Part shown: positions 1 through 12,400 of the stretch, piece after piece
Numbering within the stretch: the first letter of the stretch is position 1
Layout: the number at the start of each line of letters is the position of its first letter
NCBI GenBank assembly: GCA_019787685.1
Contig: JAHNUO010000017.1
Coordinates: forward strand, 186,001-250,000
DNA length: 64,000 nucleotides
Source: Chiua virens
Lineage: Eukaryota > Basidiomycota > Agaricomycetes > Boletales > Boletaceae
Reading direction: 5' to 3'
Position numbers and translations under genes: made by a program
The notes under the pieces: model-generated
Told to the model about the DNA's origin: nothing
The model's input: only the letters and a program-made list of their open reading frames with translations
Database searches by the model: none

Positions 1-2213
1 GTCGACGGTCGTCCGTCCAAGTTGTACCGAAGCGCTTTATGCGCAAACTGGTTTTGATTTGGATTCGTGTGGTGCGGTGCGATCGTCTGATCACCGGGGG
101 GAGGTTGTTCATCGTAGGGTGTTCGACTTTCGAAAGCCTGAGACCGTTTGGGTCCTGCACGTTGGTACAGAATGACTGTCTTCTGATCTCGACGTATATG
201 TCGCATTGCCGAGAAGCTTCCGCGGAACAATGAGGATGACGAATACATATTACTGTTTTGATTCGACGAACTGATTGCCTGCGGTTGTCAATACACCGAG
301 TAAGCCATCGACACGCCTGGCAGATAGTTCGCGTCATCATCGCGTCAACAGCACGACATACATACATTCGAGCTGATGCCCCTGAATTTTCAGCGAACGG
401 GAGGATACGGGTGTGTTGTCAGATGTCGAGCCAATGTCTCGCCTCCACTGTTAACCCCTTGCATTGACGTCTTGGTGTTTTTGGTTGCGTCGCAAGACGG
501 CGATCAATTAATCGGCGACTAGACTGGCCACCGGTGACCCTTGTCGTCGTCCGGTCCGGGATGGGATGAACAAGAGACCAGGGGCTTCCCGCGAATATTT
601 TTATTTCATCGAGTAGATGAATGACATGCAATGACAGGTTTGGGCATAAACGCGGATTTTGGACTCTTCGTTCCTTCCGGTACTTGATCGGCATATCCTT
701 CAAGAACGTTTAAGGAGTCACACATCTCCGGAGGCCGTCACCGAGCAAACCTGAACATGCACCCATGGCAACATATTCCAGGTGTAGTCACTAGAGACAC
801 GGTCAGGCACTACTATTTGGCAGGTTTATTGCTATGTTCGGGTATGAATATACCATATCAGCATTTTTAAGAGTTATGGGAATGGTTGCTACTCACTGGT
901 GTAACCCCGCTGTTCATGCTGACATGATCAATGTAGATCTTGGGAGTTGATGCCTTACCTCGACTGTTTGCTTCCGTTTGAGAGGTGTTCCGCATTCGAT
1001 GGTACCTTGCTGTTGTCGACCCGAGGTAGGACATCGTCACTGTACCGCCCCATTGAATAACATGTGGAGAAAAACTTGGAGGAGAAACTCCGGATTTAAG
1101 CCATTGGTATTTCTTTGAATGCCGGCGCCTGGGTCTACTCTCACGGCGATGACGCACGACTTGATGTGCCATTCTTGCCTGTAGAATTATAGTGGCACAG
1201 TCAGACCTCCCACTCCTGGATCATCCTTTGACTGTCAGTTGCCCACGACTAGAACTTGGTGTGCGAAAGATGTTTATGGAGGTGAGTGATGGGACCAAAG
1301 ATCATCGCATGAATGGGACCATACAGACAAGGGCGATTGAAATAGCCGTATCGTTACTTGCTCAAGAATCAGACGTGTGCCTTGCCAAGGCGTACCTGAT
1401 CTTGAGCAAGCAACAACGAAAATGTTGACATCGGCCCGGATTAAGTAATGGGAGTTTTTCATGGGGTAAGATGTTTCGGATCAAGTACATGTTGCAGAAA
1501 CAGACATATGAGTCTGGGTCGTAATCCACGACATGGGGGATTTCACGGTGATGACTGTGATGAGAAGACGGGGTCAACATCGCCTTGTTTTCTCACTGAA
1601 CATGGTAACGGGATCAGCCTCCCATATGTTTCTCTTCACTGTCAAGCTTTGTCACGCATCAGATGATATTCTGGCACGTCATCAAGGGGGAGCGGTCGAG
1701 GGAAGGACAAACCTAAGTTATGTTTTCGGCGCCCATATGCGGGATGATAATCTGAGCGGGACCGAGATATTTCAAGGGACCGACAACTGGCCGAGATCTG
1801 GAACGCATCGAGCACGATCACAGGTAGTGGAGAATTTGCCGTCCTTGTCTTCTTTCCCAGGTACCTTACGTCTCTGACGCATCATGGGACTCGGTCAGCG
1901 TGTGTTCGTGTCCGCATACACTGAGTCGTCGTCCAATCGGGAGTCCTTGGCAGGCGGATCCGGTAGTGTTTTCCCCACCCGGAGAAATAAAACTAGGACG
2001 AGGACAGAGCCAACACAAACCAGGCACCTTCTCGTCCAAAACCTTCTTTGATTTAGGTCACACCGATTGGGTGGTAGAGGCTTGGCTACATTGGACTGCT
2101 GATCAACCTCCATGAGAAGCGGTGGCGAGGATGAGTTTCCCGCGTTCCTGCCAGCATTGCAATTTCGCACAAGATCCGGACGTGCTTTGGAGCGCTTACC
2201 AACGTGTGTATTT
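1..2213. other. No recognisable gene
   Basis: I see only short open frames without introns or motifs I can place. Stop codons are frequent in all frames. One minus-strand frame (1895-2170) has a short hydrophobic stretch but no other support. Confidence 0.4.
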
Positions 2214-2468
2214 CAGATTATTTGATAGAACCGGAGGCGTTCTTGCCAAGGCCGGCGTTGCGGGTGGGAGCGAAATGTAACGATGGGGAAATTCTTGTGT
2301 CTGTCATTGAGAAACAGTAGCCGCAACCGGAATTGGCGAATGTGGTTAAGATGTCGAGTACCTTTCTGGTGGCACAGCAAACCGTGTTCCAAGGTTCAGA
2401 AGAAACAGCGTTTGAAGAGATATTTGTGAAAGTCTGTTATGGCTTGGTGGTATGGATGGCAAGTACCT
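2214..2468 (+). pseudogene. Possible decayed exon, unknown function
   Basis: A splice-acceptor-like sequence (TGTGTATTTCAG) ends near 2217. After it, one frame reads about 80 codons of protein-like composition, including EPEAFLPRPALRVGAKCNDG and, later, FLVAQQTVFQGSEETAFEE. A single internal TAG at about 2317, which could derive from CAG, interrupts it. I recognise no family. It may be an exon of a lost gene or chance coding potential. Nothing upstream on the plus strand extends it convincingly. Confidence 0.25.
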
Positions 2469-3355
2469 GATGAGCGTTCTCATGGAAGAAAAATCAAGGA
2501 ATCGTTCAAAAAGCTTGCGTGCGTAAGCTGACGACGACGTTCGTAATCACAGAATGTTCGTACTAGTACCTGTGTCCATCGAGTTGATTGACAGAAAATG
2601 ACGTCAAGATTGACACTGGGTGGATTGCCTCTTTGTAAGTTGGCATCGGGTTGAGGTCACCCCTGGCAGGTCAATACATGGACAGAACATTTGACATGAA
2701 ATTCGTACTTTTTGTGAATTGCCTTGTAAGTTGTGGTCGCGGTATGGTGAAATGGATCAGGTGATGGGACTCATCAATGCACCTGCATCAACAGCCACTA
2801 GGTGACTATCATATGATAGCCCTAAGTTGCAGCGATTACAAATAACTTTCGGGCTGTTGCTTTGCACACTGTGGCGCTGAGCGGGAGTTTCATTAGAATT
2901 TAATTCTGATTTGGCTCTTAGGCAAGCTCTTAGGGGCTCAAAAATATTGAATAGCCAATCAACGATGCTGAAGTAATTTTATAATATGTCATGTTAAGTA
3001 TGTCTCAGAAAGTATAAGTACTTAAACGTCGTCCAATTCGACTATTTGAATAAGATTTAGATAAAACTTTTTGTAGTTTCCTATTCTTCTAATACACTTC
3101 ATATCTTGAGAGTCATGCTGCAATCCCAACCGATATGAAGTAAATTCCGCGGCGCTTGCATCGTAATCCAACGGGGACAAGCGGACAACGTGAAGAAAGG
3201 CTATGCGGCATTGACACCTGGCAGGTCACCAGACACTCAGTGGTAATATGGGGAACCTGAATTATCAAGCAGGAAGGGCCGTAACTTAACCACATGGAAG
3301 CATTTTTGATGAGGTCCGACCTCATTTTATTCAAATGCATGACCAAGGCAAGGAA
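2469..3355. other. AT-rich intergenic stretch
   Basis: No convincing open frame. It is noticeably more AT-rich than the gene regions, particularly 2880-3110, and leads into the upstream region of the pirin gene. Confidence 0.4.
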
Positions 3356-3495
3356 GTCGTGCTTTGCAATTGCTTGGGAACGTGAGTGTGCAATCACTAG
3401 AAAAGGCTAACCCCTTTTGGGGTCTCTCTAATCCTCTTCGTAAGAGTACAATAGACCTTGGACAGCTGTCAGTCTGTTTGACCCCCGGTTTTGCA

Positions 3496-3504
3496 TATAA
3501 AAAA
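3496..3504 (+). promoter_or_regulatory. TATA box of pirin gene 1
   Basis: TATAAAAAA lies 185 bp before the ATG at 3681. An upstream in-frame ATG at 3510 is only about 6 bp after the box, so it should precede the transcription start. The block from about 3360 to 3450 (GGAACGTGAGTGTG, ACTAGAAAAGG, TCTCTCTAATCCTC, CGTAAG) is repeated with few changes upstream of the second pirin gene at about 19.38-19.47 kb, so it is probably the shared promoter. Confidence 0.55.
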
Positions 3505-3680
3505 CCAACATGTTCACCTCGACGAGCACCGCAATCTCCTTCTCAATCAAAGCCAACATTTCCCGCTCAATCAGCCTAGTGACCTCTAGGTACCTACGTG
3601 CCAACCTCTGCTTGCACAGCCATCACTCGTTGCGCAGATCATCCACCCCTTTTATACGCTCAGCTTCTTCAGCCACAACT

Positions 3681-4690
3681 ATGAGCTCTGACAAGAACGT
3701 TCAAATTACCCTTCGTCCCAGTCACGAACGTGGTCATGCCGACCATGGATGGTTGAAATCCTTCCATACGTTTTCCTTCGCCGGGTTCGTATTGCATCTA
3801 CCTTCCTTGCATTGTCTCTGAACTGATTTTTAAACAGGTACCAAGACCGTAACCACGAGTCTTACAGCACCCTTCGTGTCATCAACGAGGACCGCGTTGC
3901 TGCTCATACAGGATTTGGTACTCACAGCCATCAGCATTATGAGATTTTCTCCTATGTCATTGATGGCAAACTTGAACAGTAAGCCCACCTCCCGCGTATA
4001 AACCACTCGGCGATCGTTGATGTCTCGCGCAGCAAAGACTCCATGGGCAACACGGAGGTCCTTTCCCGAGGTGCCCTCCAGATGACGTCCACAGGAACAG
4101 GAATCTCTCATTCTGAGAAGGCGAACGGCGGAAACGAGGTCTATTTCTGCCAGATTTGGGCGTCGCCCCGTCCCGGAGAAGGGAACGGCAAGCCTGCCTA
4201 CTTCACAAGGTATGTTGCTTACCTTACATTATTTTTATTTTATTTCTTTCTCGGCCCAAGTTTCGACGTCACGCTTACTTTTGCACGCAGACAATTCACG
4301 GACGAAGAGAAGAAAGACCGCTTCGTTCCAGTTGTCGCCCCCGACAATGCTCCGGGGGTTACACTTGGCAGAGAAGACAGCGGGCCTGCGCCAATCCGAT
4401 CGGACCTTTGGATGTATGCCTCTTTGATCCAACCCGGTATCTCGCTCGTCCACAAACCGTTTGGAGATGGTCAGATGAAGAAAGGATATGTTCATCTGAT
4501 TCAGAAATCTGGATATAATCCGGGACCGGCGCAAGGTGTCACTCTGAAGATTGGCTCACACGCTGATGGGTCGCAGGTGGAGTTACGAGAGGGCGACGGC
4601 GCGTATTTGACGTATGGGCCAGGGTCTGAGCTTCGGGTTGAAAACGATAGCCAGGGAGTTGCTGAAGTCTTGCTATTTGATCTCGAGTAA
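3681..4690 (+). CDS. Pirin family protein (paralogue 1)
   Basis: Pirins are bicupin proteins. Human pirin is an iron-binding nuclear cofactor with quercetinase activity, and fungal roles are less clear. I read four exons (3681-3784, 3838-3978, 4033-4209, 4291-4690), all phases consistent, giving 273 aa. The N-terminal cupin carries [20 protein letters not shown], the metal-ligand motif [13 protein letters not shown] and the second ligand pair in [11 protein letters not shown], so the usual His-His-His-Glu metal site is present. The C-terminal cupin continues to VLLFDLE. The first intron has the unusual donor GTTCGT. The open frame extends upstream to an ATG at 3510, adding a Ser/Arg-rich stretch resembling a mitochondrial presequence, but the TATA box position argues against using it. 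A close paralogue lies at 19.6-20.6 kb. Confidence 0.9.
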
Positions 4691-5631
4691 CTGGTCAGAA
4701 CAATGTGTTGTATCATGTATTTTCTATAGGAATCATGTTGTTTGTAACCACTTCGCTTGGTAGTAAGCTTTCGTCGTTCCTGCTGCATAAGTACTTGCAG
4801 CCTGGCGATGAAGCTTTACACGAAGGTCTCTCAGACTCTTAGTCCGAATACCGAATCGGGCCGTCGAGCTCCGAGCCTCGGTACAGAATCTGTGCTCTCT
4901 TCCCATGACCACTTCCAACCTCTGTGCTGCCTTTACAAGGACCATGTTTGAGCGGTACCGGTGAACTCTACATCAAACTACTGCACTGAATCATATTTGG
5001 ACGAGGAATCGGGTTCTTGATACACAACTCTCTCTTCGCTGTAAATCCTAAATCATGCCTGTTGGCTCCAATTTGGAAGCTCGGTATGACGGTGTCAGCA
5101 AACTCTTGAAGAGATTGTGACCGTCTCAACGAATCCGTCGCTCCGCGTTAGCATACGCAAAGAACTAGAGAAACAGCCGAAAATCCTGCGACGCCTCAAG
5201 GCTCTCCGGCTAGCTTGAAGCAATCCGGATATCTTCCGACAAGATCCTCGAAATCATCGCCCTCGACAGTTATTCTGTCGATGAACGGATGATTCATTGG
5301 GTAATTAGTGGAGAGCTGTATGTATGCTTGAGAGAGATTGGTCTTGAGTATATCGGCCGTCTCTTCAAGTTGCAGCGCCAGGTTGGGGTCTCCTGGCCCC
5401 CCGCTCCGCTTTCTTTGATCAACACAACAACCTTTTTCATCTATTGCTTGCTCCTGACATCTGGTGAGTTCCCAGTATCTCTCTGAATACGTCTTGACTC
5501 TCTAGCAGGGATATAAACGCACTCCTTCATCATCCATCATAAGCGCTTCGAATCATTGAAGTGAAGAAGGAACTCCGTACGTCTATTATGTTTGTACATG
5601 GTGGGGCTGGATGACAACACATTGTCGACAG
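4691..5631. other. Pirin 3' flank and remnant of NACHT gene 5' end
   Basis: No intact gene. The stretch 5370-5530 is pyrimidine-rich with a GATATAAACG element near 5510 and could be the promoter of the decayed NACHT-ankyrin gene that begins just downstream. The part before 5300 has short protein-like runs with many stops. Confidence 0.35.
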
Positions 5632-5792
5632 AGCAAAGGATGAATGAAGTTTGCCGCTGGCTATATGCCTGGGATTGCGCGCCGAAGTATCATGAGACAC
5701 GCAGGCTCCGTTGAGAAGGGATGAGCAAGTGGTTTCTCGACACGCATGCATACAAAAATTGGAGGAATTGGAAGCACCAGTTTATATGGCTC
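5632..5792 (+). pseudogene. NACHT-ankyrin gene fragment, 5' part (before the P-loop)
   Basis: After an acceptor-like TTGTCGACAG the frame reads RMNEVCRWLYAWDCAPKYHE, then TRRLR, a TGA stop, EGMSKWFLDTHAYKNW and finally HQFIWL. This is the linker that directly precedes the Walker A loop in a large family of Agaricomycete NACHT-ankyrin proteins, where the next residues would be a GKPGSGK-type P-loop. The match stops right after TGG CTC at 5792. What follows is intron-like and then belongs to another gene. The continuation of this gene, starting with SSVIEHLKRDLREGE, is found 12 kb away at 17731. The family recognition is from memory. The internal TGA and missing P-loop make it non-functional. 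Confidence 0.7.
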
Positions 5793-5844
5793 GTTTGTGC
5801 ACGATCGCATCGCATCCATTGATCCCTCTTGTTCTTGCACTCAG

Positions 5845-6034
5845 ATATAGGACCTCAAAACGCATAAGCTCAAGAACGATCTACCAGGACATACAGACGA
5901 AGTCTATTGCGTCGATTTCGTGGCCGATAAGGCGGTCAGTGGTGGGCGGGATCGGACAGTGAAAATGTACGTGGATTCGTTTGTCAACATGTCAACGATA
6001 AGTCATCCTGACACGCTCTAGATGGTTAAACTAG
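5845..6034 (+). pseudogene. RSA4/notchless WD40 gene fragment, 3' tail
   Basis: RSA4 (human NLE1) is an essential WD40 factor of 60S ribosome assembly, a substrate of the Rea1/midasin ATPase. Exon 5845-5965 reads I-stop-DLKTHKLKNDLPGHTDEV followed by YCVDFVADKAVSGGRDRTVK. A short intron (5966-6021) is followed by the end of the protein, giving a spliced KIWLN-stop. This is the C-terminal WD repeat with a normal terminus. The one defect is TAG where the conserved Trp of the WD motif (TGG) is expected. The rest of the gene lies at about 16.38-17.69 kb on the same strand, downstream rather than upstream. Confidence 0.8.
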
Positions 6035-6422
6035 GATTCCATGGGTGGAATGGGATATCTCGTGGCCGCGGGGAATGGATTGCATGATGAGCAGGATGTG
6101 TGATTCAAACATTCACCTGCGACACGCATAATGCGTGCGGTGTCTCTGCTCTCAAGCGTGAAATAACTTGAACTTGATGTTGAGCCTACCCGTCTTGTAC
6201 ATCGTCATCTCAATTTTAAGTTCTCCTTGACTAGCCAATCGGCAAGCAGTGACCTGGGTAGTATCATACAGTGTAGTATACATATGACACCAAAGAAAGA
6301 AAAAGAGAAACTGAAAATCGTATTCTATTACATCGCAGCTAGATGTTGCGTGTCTATCTTACAAGCTTGGCTTCATGTGTCAATGTGTACAGTGCAGAAC
6401 GAGTCAGGCTGACCAATGGCCT
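6035..6422. other. Gap between RSA4 tail and the giant gene's 3' end
   Basis: Non-coding as far as I can see. It separates the end of the RSA4 tail from the stop codon of the minus-strand giant gene. If the reciprocal-break model is right, this is where the ends of an excised segment would have been joined. Confidence 0.4.
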
Positions 6423-9400
6423 TCACGGACGCTTTTGCAGTGGTTCTGTACCTGCATTCGAGTCATCCGGTTCAGTAGCACCCAGCTTCCGCTTTCCAGT
6501 GGAAGAAGGGAACACTGAGGACCCAGCTCTGGCATCTCCAGTGTTATTGCACTCCATGTCCGAAGACGATGGTCGAATAGCCTCCGATGGGACGTCATAC
6601 GGTGTTTGCTGAGAACGCTGATCCGTCGTCGCAGCCGCGGCGTTCTCTCTTCTAGATACCACCTGAATTGACGTCGAGCCCTCAAAGTCCTTCTCCCTTA
6701 ATGCTTGCCCCTGAAGGATCCTGCCCATGTGCGTGTGCGCGAACGGTCGCCCTTTGCTCCGAATACCAAGTAGCGCCATCACCGAGGGTAGCGGAGAGTC
6801 CGAGAACCTGATTTCGTTCTCTTCAAAACTCCCGGGAATGTTGAACAGATTCCATCGAGGGGTGGTATCATTCGGCGAATCTTTCGCAGGTACGCCAAGG
6901 AAACGACACAGCCGAAGGTACGATTGATAATCTCTGAGGTAGAGCTGTCCGGAAAACACGTTCAACTGGTCGACCAGATTCCAAGGGGGTGTCCAGGAAT
7001 CGGAGGGCAGGGGGGGGATAGTGTAGAGTTTGAGATCGTCGGATGGTTTCACGCGCTGGGACGTACGTGGTGCATAGAGATGAAGGTGGACACATTCGCT
7101 CACTCTGATATCTGGCAATAACGTATGGACTTCAAATGGGCTGACCAGAACGAGTACTTGGTTGTCCGCCCTTTTGCTTGTGAGAACCCACTGAACGGGT
7201 CGAAGGTACTGATCCATAGTCCCGTGCGTTGATTCTGGCTTGATCGTCCGACAAAAGTCTGTTGTTGCCAGGATAAATGGGCTCCAAACGTCTGCGTCGC
7301 GAGTAGCTGCAGTGCTCTTTTTAAGCGATGTGAAGACAGGTTGGAAGGCGCTGCCAGAGTGCAGCGGAGGAATGATACCCGTCTTCACGAAGGTCTCAAC
7401 ATCCGGATGAACAGAATGTTCTGCTGGTTCTGCTTTCGGAGGGAGCTCCACTTCTCGTTCGCGTTCCCGCTCGCGGTTGACCTCCCGTTCCTGTTCCTCG
7501 TCCAACTGTGCACTAGGAAATGATAGAACTCCGAGGGCTTCACAACGTTGACGGATCCCTGGATCCAGCGCAGAGAGTGTACTCGAAGAATTATCAGTGT
7601 TGCTGGGACCGTAAAGCTCCGCAAGTAATTTGCCTTCTGGTTGGAGCCATGCATTCAAAAGTGCATCTCGTGTGAGGTCACCATCAGAAAAACGGGTCCA
7701 GGTTTCGTATCTTGATTTATGATTCATCCCTTGCTGTGCCCAGTGAGGAACCCGCTGCTGAACATCGGTCCAGGTTTCGTGTATTGTCCAACATAGGACA
7801 TCGGCTGTGGTGACTTGGATAGCCAAATCCTTTTTTCCGGTCACAGCACGAATGCTCCGATCAACATCAGGTGGCGCGAAAAACATGACTGAGTGACCAT
7901 GACCAAGCTTGCGCATTCGCATGCAACCTGAACCCACAACCCGTCAATGTCGAACTTGGTGATTAACCATGCCACGAGACAAACCTTGTACGAGATTGTC
8001 TTTGGTGACCTTGGGACCCAGAGTGACTGCCGCTCGTGATCCAATAGGAAATTTGAGGTCGGTACCCCTTGTATGAGCATGGTCTAGATAGACAACACAA
8101 CGTTCTAAGGTTTGAGAAAGCGGGGAGGACAGCAGTGGCAGAGTGGTGCCTTCTTGCGTGAGCACCATAAGTTCGTCTTTATCGTTGAAATAGATGGCGC
8201 CAGATATATGCTGGGCAATATCAAGCCACGCCCTGGCGACTTCTTGGTTGGAAAGATCGAGGATTTGTGCGCCAACGTCCAACAAAACGCGAATTTCGTG
8301 CTCATCATCGACCACCGTCCTGAGGAATTTACGCGTGCTTCGTCGTTCGCCACTCTCGTATGTGACTTCATAGAGATCATTTTCGGGTCGTAATAGATAC
8401 CCAAGAATTCTGGCATTAGTTCCTTTCTGATGCTCGAGGTCGTGTTGAGCTATAGATGTTGGCAATAGCCATCGGTTGTCATTCGTCCCCGAAAATCCTA
8501 TCAGTGGTGAATATATTAGCGACTAGGTCGAACAGCGCAGAAGGCGCGCTAGTGCTCACTGCCACTCACCCGTGATGACCTTCTCCCGCTTCTCCGCCAA
8601 GTCCCAACTAGAGCCAGAAAGCTTCCAAGGAAACTCCTTTGCCTCCTTCGGGAACACCACTCGAGAAAGATAAAAATCTATAGTCGCATGATTCCATATG
8701 AAGAGTGGGAATGTTACTTTGTCCCATTGCTCTGATGACCGGAGGTTGATCTCACCGAGCTCCTGAAGTGATTTTGGCAGCATCCCAGTGTAACCTTTGA
8801 CCCATCGTGCATATTCTGTGGATGGGTCATCCTCGTCCAAGAGAATTTCGAAGGATGTTCTCAGTTGATCTTCGTTCAAGCCAGTGTAGTAGTAAGACAA
8901 GCAAGTAAGAATGATGGTGATATCTGGATGACCGAACTGGGTGTTTGGAGCTGGGGTATCTTTCGCACGGTACGGTACGGCAAGCATCGTGGAAGCTTTG
9001 AGTCGGGAGTGAACTTGAAGGCCGTAATTGACGCGCCACCTCCACTCTGAAAGTGCAAACACAAGGATGTTGGACGCCAAGAGACCGCGGAGAAGGAGGA
9101 GTCCACTCCATAGATAACTTTGGTGCGAATTCTTGGCGTACTCTTCCACCTTCTCGGCTGTGTCGGGCAGTCGCAGAACATCGTCAAATATGAAGCTGTG
9201 AATTGCATCATGTAGCGGAGGGGAGACATGTTGAAAATTGAAACCGGGAATCCGACCAGCCATCGCGTCCTTTGCAATGAATGATACAAGGCTTCGGCCA
9301 ATGTCGGAAGCTCGCACGATATGAATATACGGAAATGATGCCTGCGGACCGCCTTCGTACTCCACAGCTAGAGGGGAGTACATCGACAGTGAATATGCGT

Positions 9401-12400
9401 GCTCCTTGACAAGTTGCAGAACTTGTTGCATGATTGTCCATCGGTGAGGGTATCCGTCCATATGTTGCTGGGGGCCGATTGTGTATATCAACTGGAACCG
9501 GGTGTGAAGGATCTCGTCGCTCTCGTCCAGGATGTCCCGACAGTGAATGTGAACCCACTTCTGTAGCCTCAACCACTTTGATGCACTGTCTAGATCACCG
9601 CAATTACTTCTGTCTGAGTCGTCATCCGTCGAGCAGTGCTGCAGTTTGTTTGACTGTCTGAATATATTACCCACGAAGGTGTCTTCTGTCAGCTAGGGTT
9701 AAATAGTCAGCTGAATAGACTGACATCGGGAAGACTTCCACGCACCGACTTGAGCGAGAGACATGTCTTGTAAATCCAGCTCTGATTCTTGGGTACTAGT
9801 ATCCGCTCCACCGCAACTTTCCCTTTACGTATCTGTTCCTCCATGCTCATCAACCTGAGAGACACAACATGCTCTGGCTGAAGAAGTAAAATACCACGCG
9901 CAGCCATGCATTGAGACATTAGCTTCTGTAGATCGTCAACTTGAGGGCTGATCACCCGATTAACCTTATCATATTCCAGGTTGCGAGAGAAAGGCAGGTG
10001 GTATATTGGCCTATTAGCGAGGCCTCCGAGGCGAGAAACGAGTATATCGAACATTTGGACTGTCAATGCCCGTGGGACAATGATGCGGACAAGCTGCTTT
10101 CCATCAGCAAGAGCCGCGGCAGCGATGGGGATGATCACAGATGATTTTCCTTCACCCATGTTGACCTGCATCACAGTGTTTTCTCCAGACTGTGGGGACA
10201 TGATTTCCATAGCGGTTTTTGCCTGAGCACGCCGAATAGCAAAATTGCCTTGAATCTGTTCACAAGGCAAGAAATATCAGTAGGCAGACGCACGAGCACT
10301 GGGAATGGCATACCTGAATGAGCAGCCAATCTGGGTACTCTTCAGGCTTCCATCCGTCGCATGGCACATTCTCTAACTCCTTTGAAAGTTCTTCTTCGAG
10401 TCCATACAAAGCCAATCGAAGTAACCTCCGGGAACGTTGAAGATCCAGAAGCAGCAAGGCAAATGATATCAGGCATTTCTTCCAACACGGAGGAATGTTG
10501 ATCGGCGATGTGGATCCGACACATTGTAAAAGGTCAATTGCACCGACCTGTGGCCATTGACCAGAATGATCGAGAGCTTGTGCAAGGGGATCTATTGGTG
10601 GAATCAAAGCTTGCTTGAGAGCGGCCGAACCCCGCATGTAGTTAGCTTTGCAAAGCACATAGTGGTTTCGAAATGCCTCGATAAGATCCCCTCCTGCAGT
10701 TCTGGCACGAGTCACCAGATATTCATCACAAATACGTTGTGAGCTGGCGTGAAGGTGTGAGAGGTATTCTTGCTGAAATGGGTGGTCCGTGAGCACAGAG
10801 GAGAAAATTTGACTCTCCAATTTGAGGACGTCATCTGCCAATCTTTCGTTGCCCTCAGGCTTGTGCCAGTGGCTGTCGCATGGCAAAGGGTTGCACGAGG
10901 GCAGTATTGGTGGTAGTCTATCGGCGAGAAGTTGCTCGAGCGTGACCTGCCATCGTGTGCACTCCAAGTCATGAGGCATATTTCGTAACGATGAGATGGG
11001 GCGTGGTGCAACTTGAAGGGTGCATCCCGATCTAGATTCCGCTAGGATATCCATGAGGTTCTTCTTGAGGACGAAGTTATGAAAACAGCTGGAGAACATT
11101 GGTTGGAGATTGGCTGCCAATGTCTTCACATTATAAGTACGAGGATCCAGCGAAATTGGAGGAGTCTTGCATGGCCAACCTTTGAGCAAATCCATGGCGG
11201 CAACAAACAATTCATCCTCACTAAGCCACCTTGAATTGTTCACAAGGTTGTATAAGATCCTCTCTGTGGGACGCCATCCATCCAAAAGGTCGCAATCCGT
11301 GTGTACTGGTAGATCTCTAAGACAGGGTGTCGAAAGGTTTGCAAATGCTATGAGCATCGAGAGGAATGCGGCAGGATAGCATGGCGAGCAATAGGCTGTT
11401 GTGGGCAGTAGGAATAACAGCTGGAATCGCGGACGAGCTTCTTCGCTTGTCTCCAAGATGTCTTGTACTTTGGTTATCAGTCTTTGTACTAGGCCAGAAT
11501 CTGAGTGCACCGTGACAGTGTACCTGGGAAAGGGCCGGGACGTAGTATCCAAAAAGATTTTTTCCCTATCATTGGGGTGCCACAGTTGCTGCCAGTTTAT
11601 GAGTGGAGTGATAGTAGGCGCACAGACAGACCAGGTGTAAACAACAGAAGCTGCGGTGGAGACAAGATCCTGAAGCTCCAAATCTGTGTCTATTTCCGAG
11701 TAGTCCGCGTCATCGCAGTCTTCCCGATGGTTTGGCCCAGTGACTTTCGATGGGAACAAGTGAGCAGCTCGTTGCACCGAGCGCTTCAATGATGTAGTGA
11801 CACGGCGGCCGGAATCAGTCCAGTAATATCTGAGTAGGATTTCAAGGTGCGTGGCGGCCAGTTGTGGATATTGAGTGTTGATTTGGAGATAATCATCAAT
11901 GGATGATGTTGGGAATTTGTCGCCATCGAGATGCCTGAGCCTCATGACTGACTGACACCCACCGCAGCGTAACAGACCATGTGCGACCTGAGCACCTGTT
12001 TTACTTGTCAGTGGATCTGGCCTATCACAGCTAGTTGCAGCATGCAAAACTGCAAGATATTGCGTGCTCGTCAAGCTGCCATTTCCAATTAAGCAACCTA
12101 ACTCAGGATCCACATCATAGACGTGACAAAATAGCCCCACAGGTGCACGTGATGCGCTAGGTGTGACTCGCACGCGATGTACGCCGTACTGTCTGGGAAA
12201 ACCGTCTGGTACCAGGATGCGTCTTGGGATAAGTGCTTCTGGAAGAAGGGTCCCTGCAATGACAAGTTTTGGCCGGAGAACGAGGAGATTCTCTAACCCA
12301 AACAATGCCCCGATGGACTGATTGTCGTCATAAACCATGTCTCTGAAGTCTCGGGACTCGAGTTCTCCCTGAGCATTGACAAAGAACGACAAGCCATAGT

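Noticed and set aside
9208..9576. Out-of-frame minus-strand ORFs within the giant gene (also 13968-14300 and others)
   Set aside because: They overlap conserved exons of the DUF3638 protein in another frame and show no motif.
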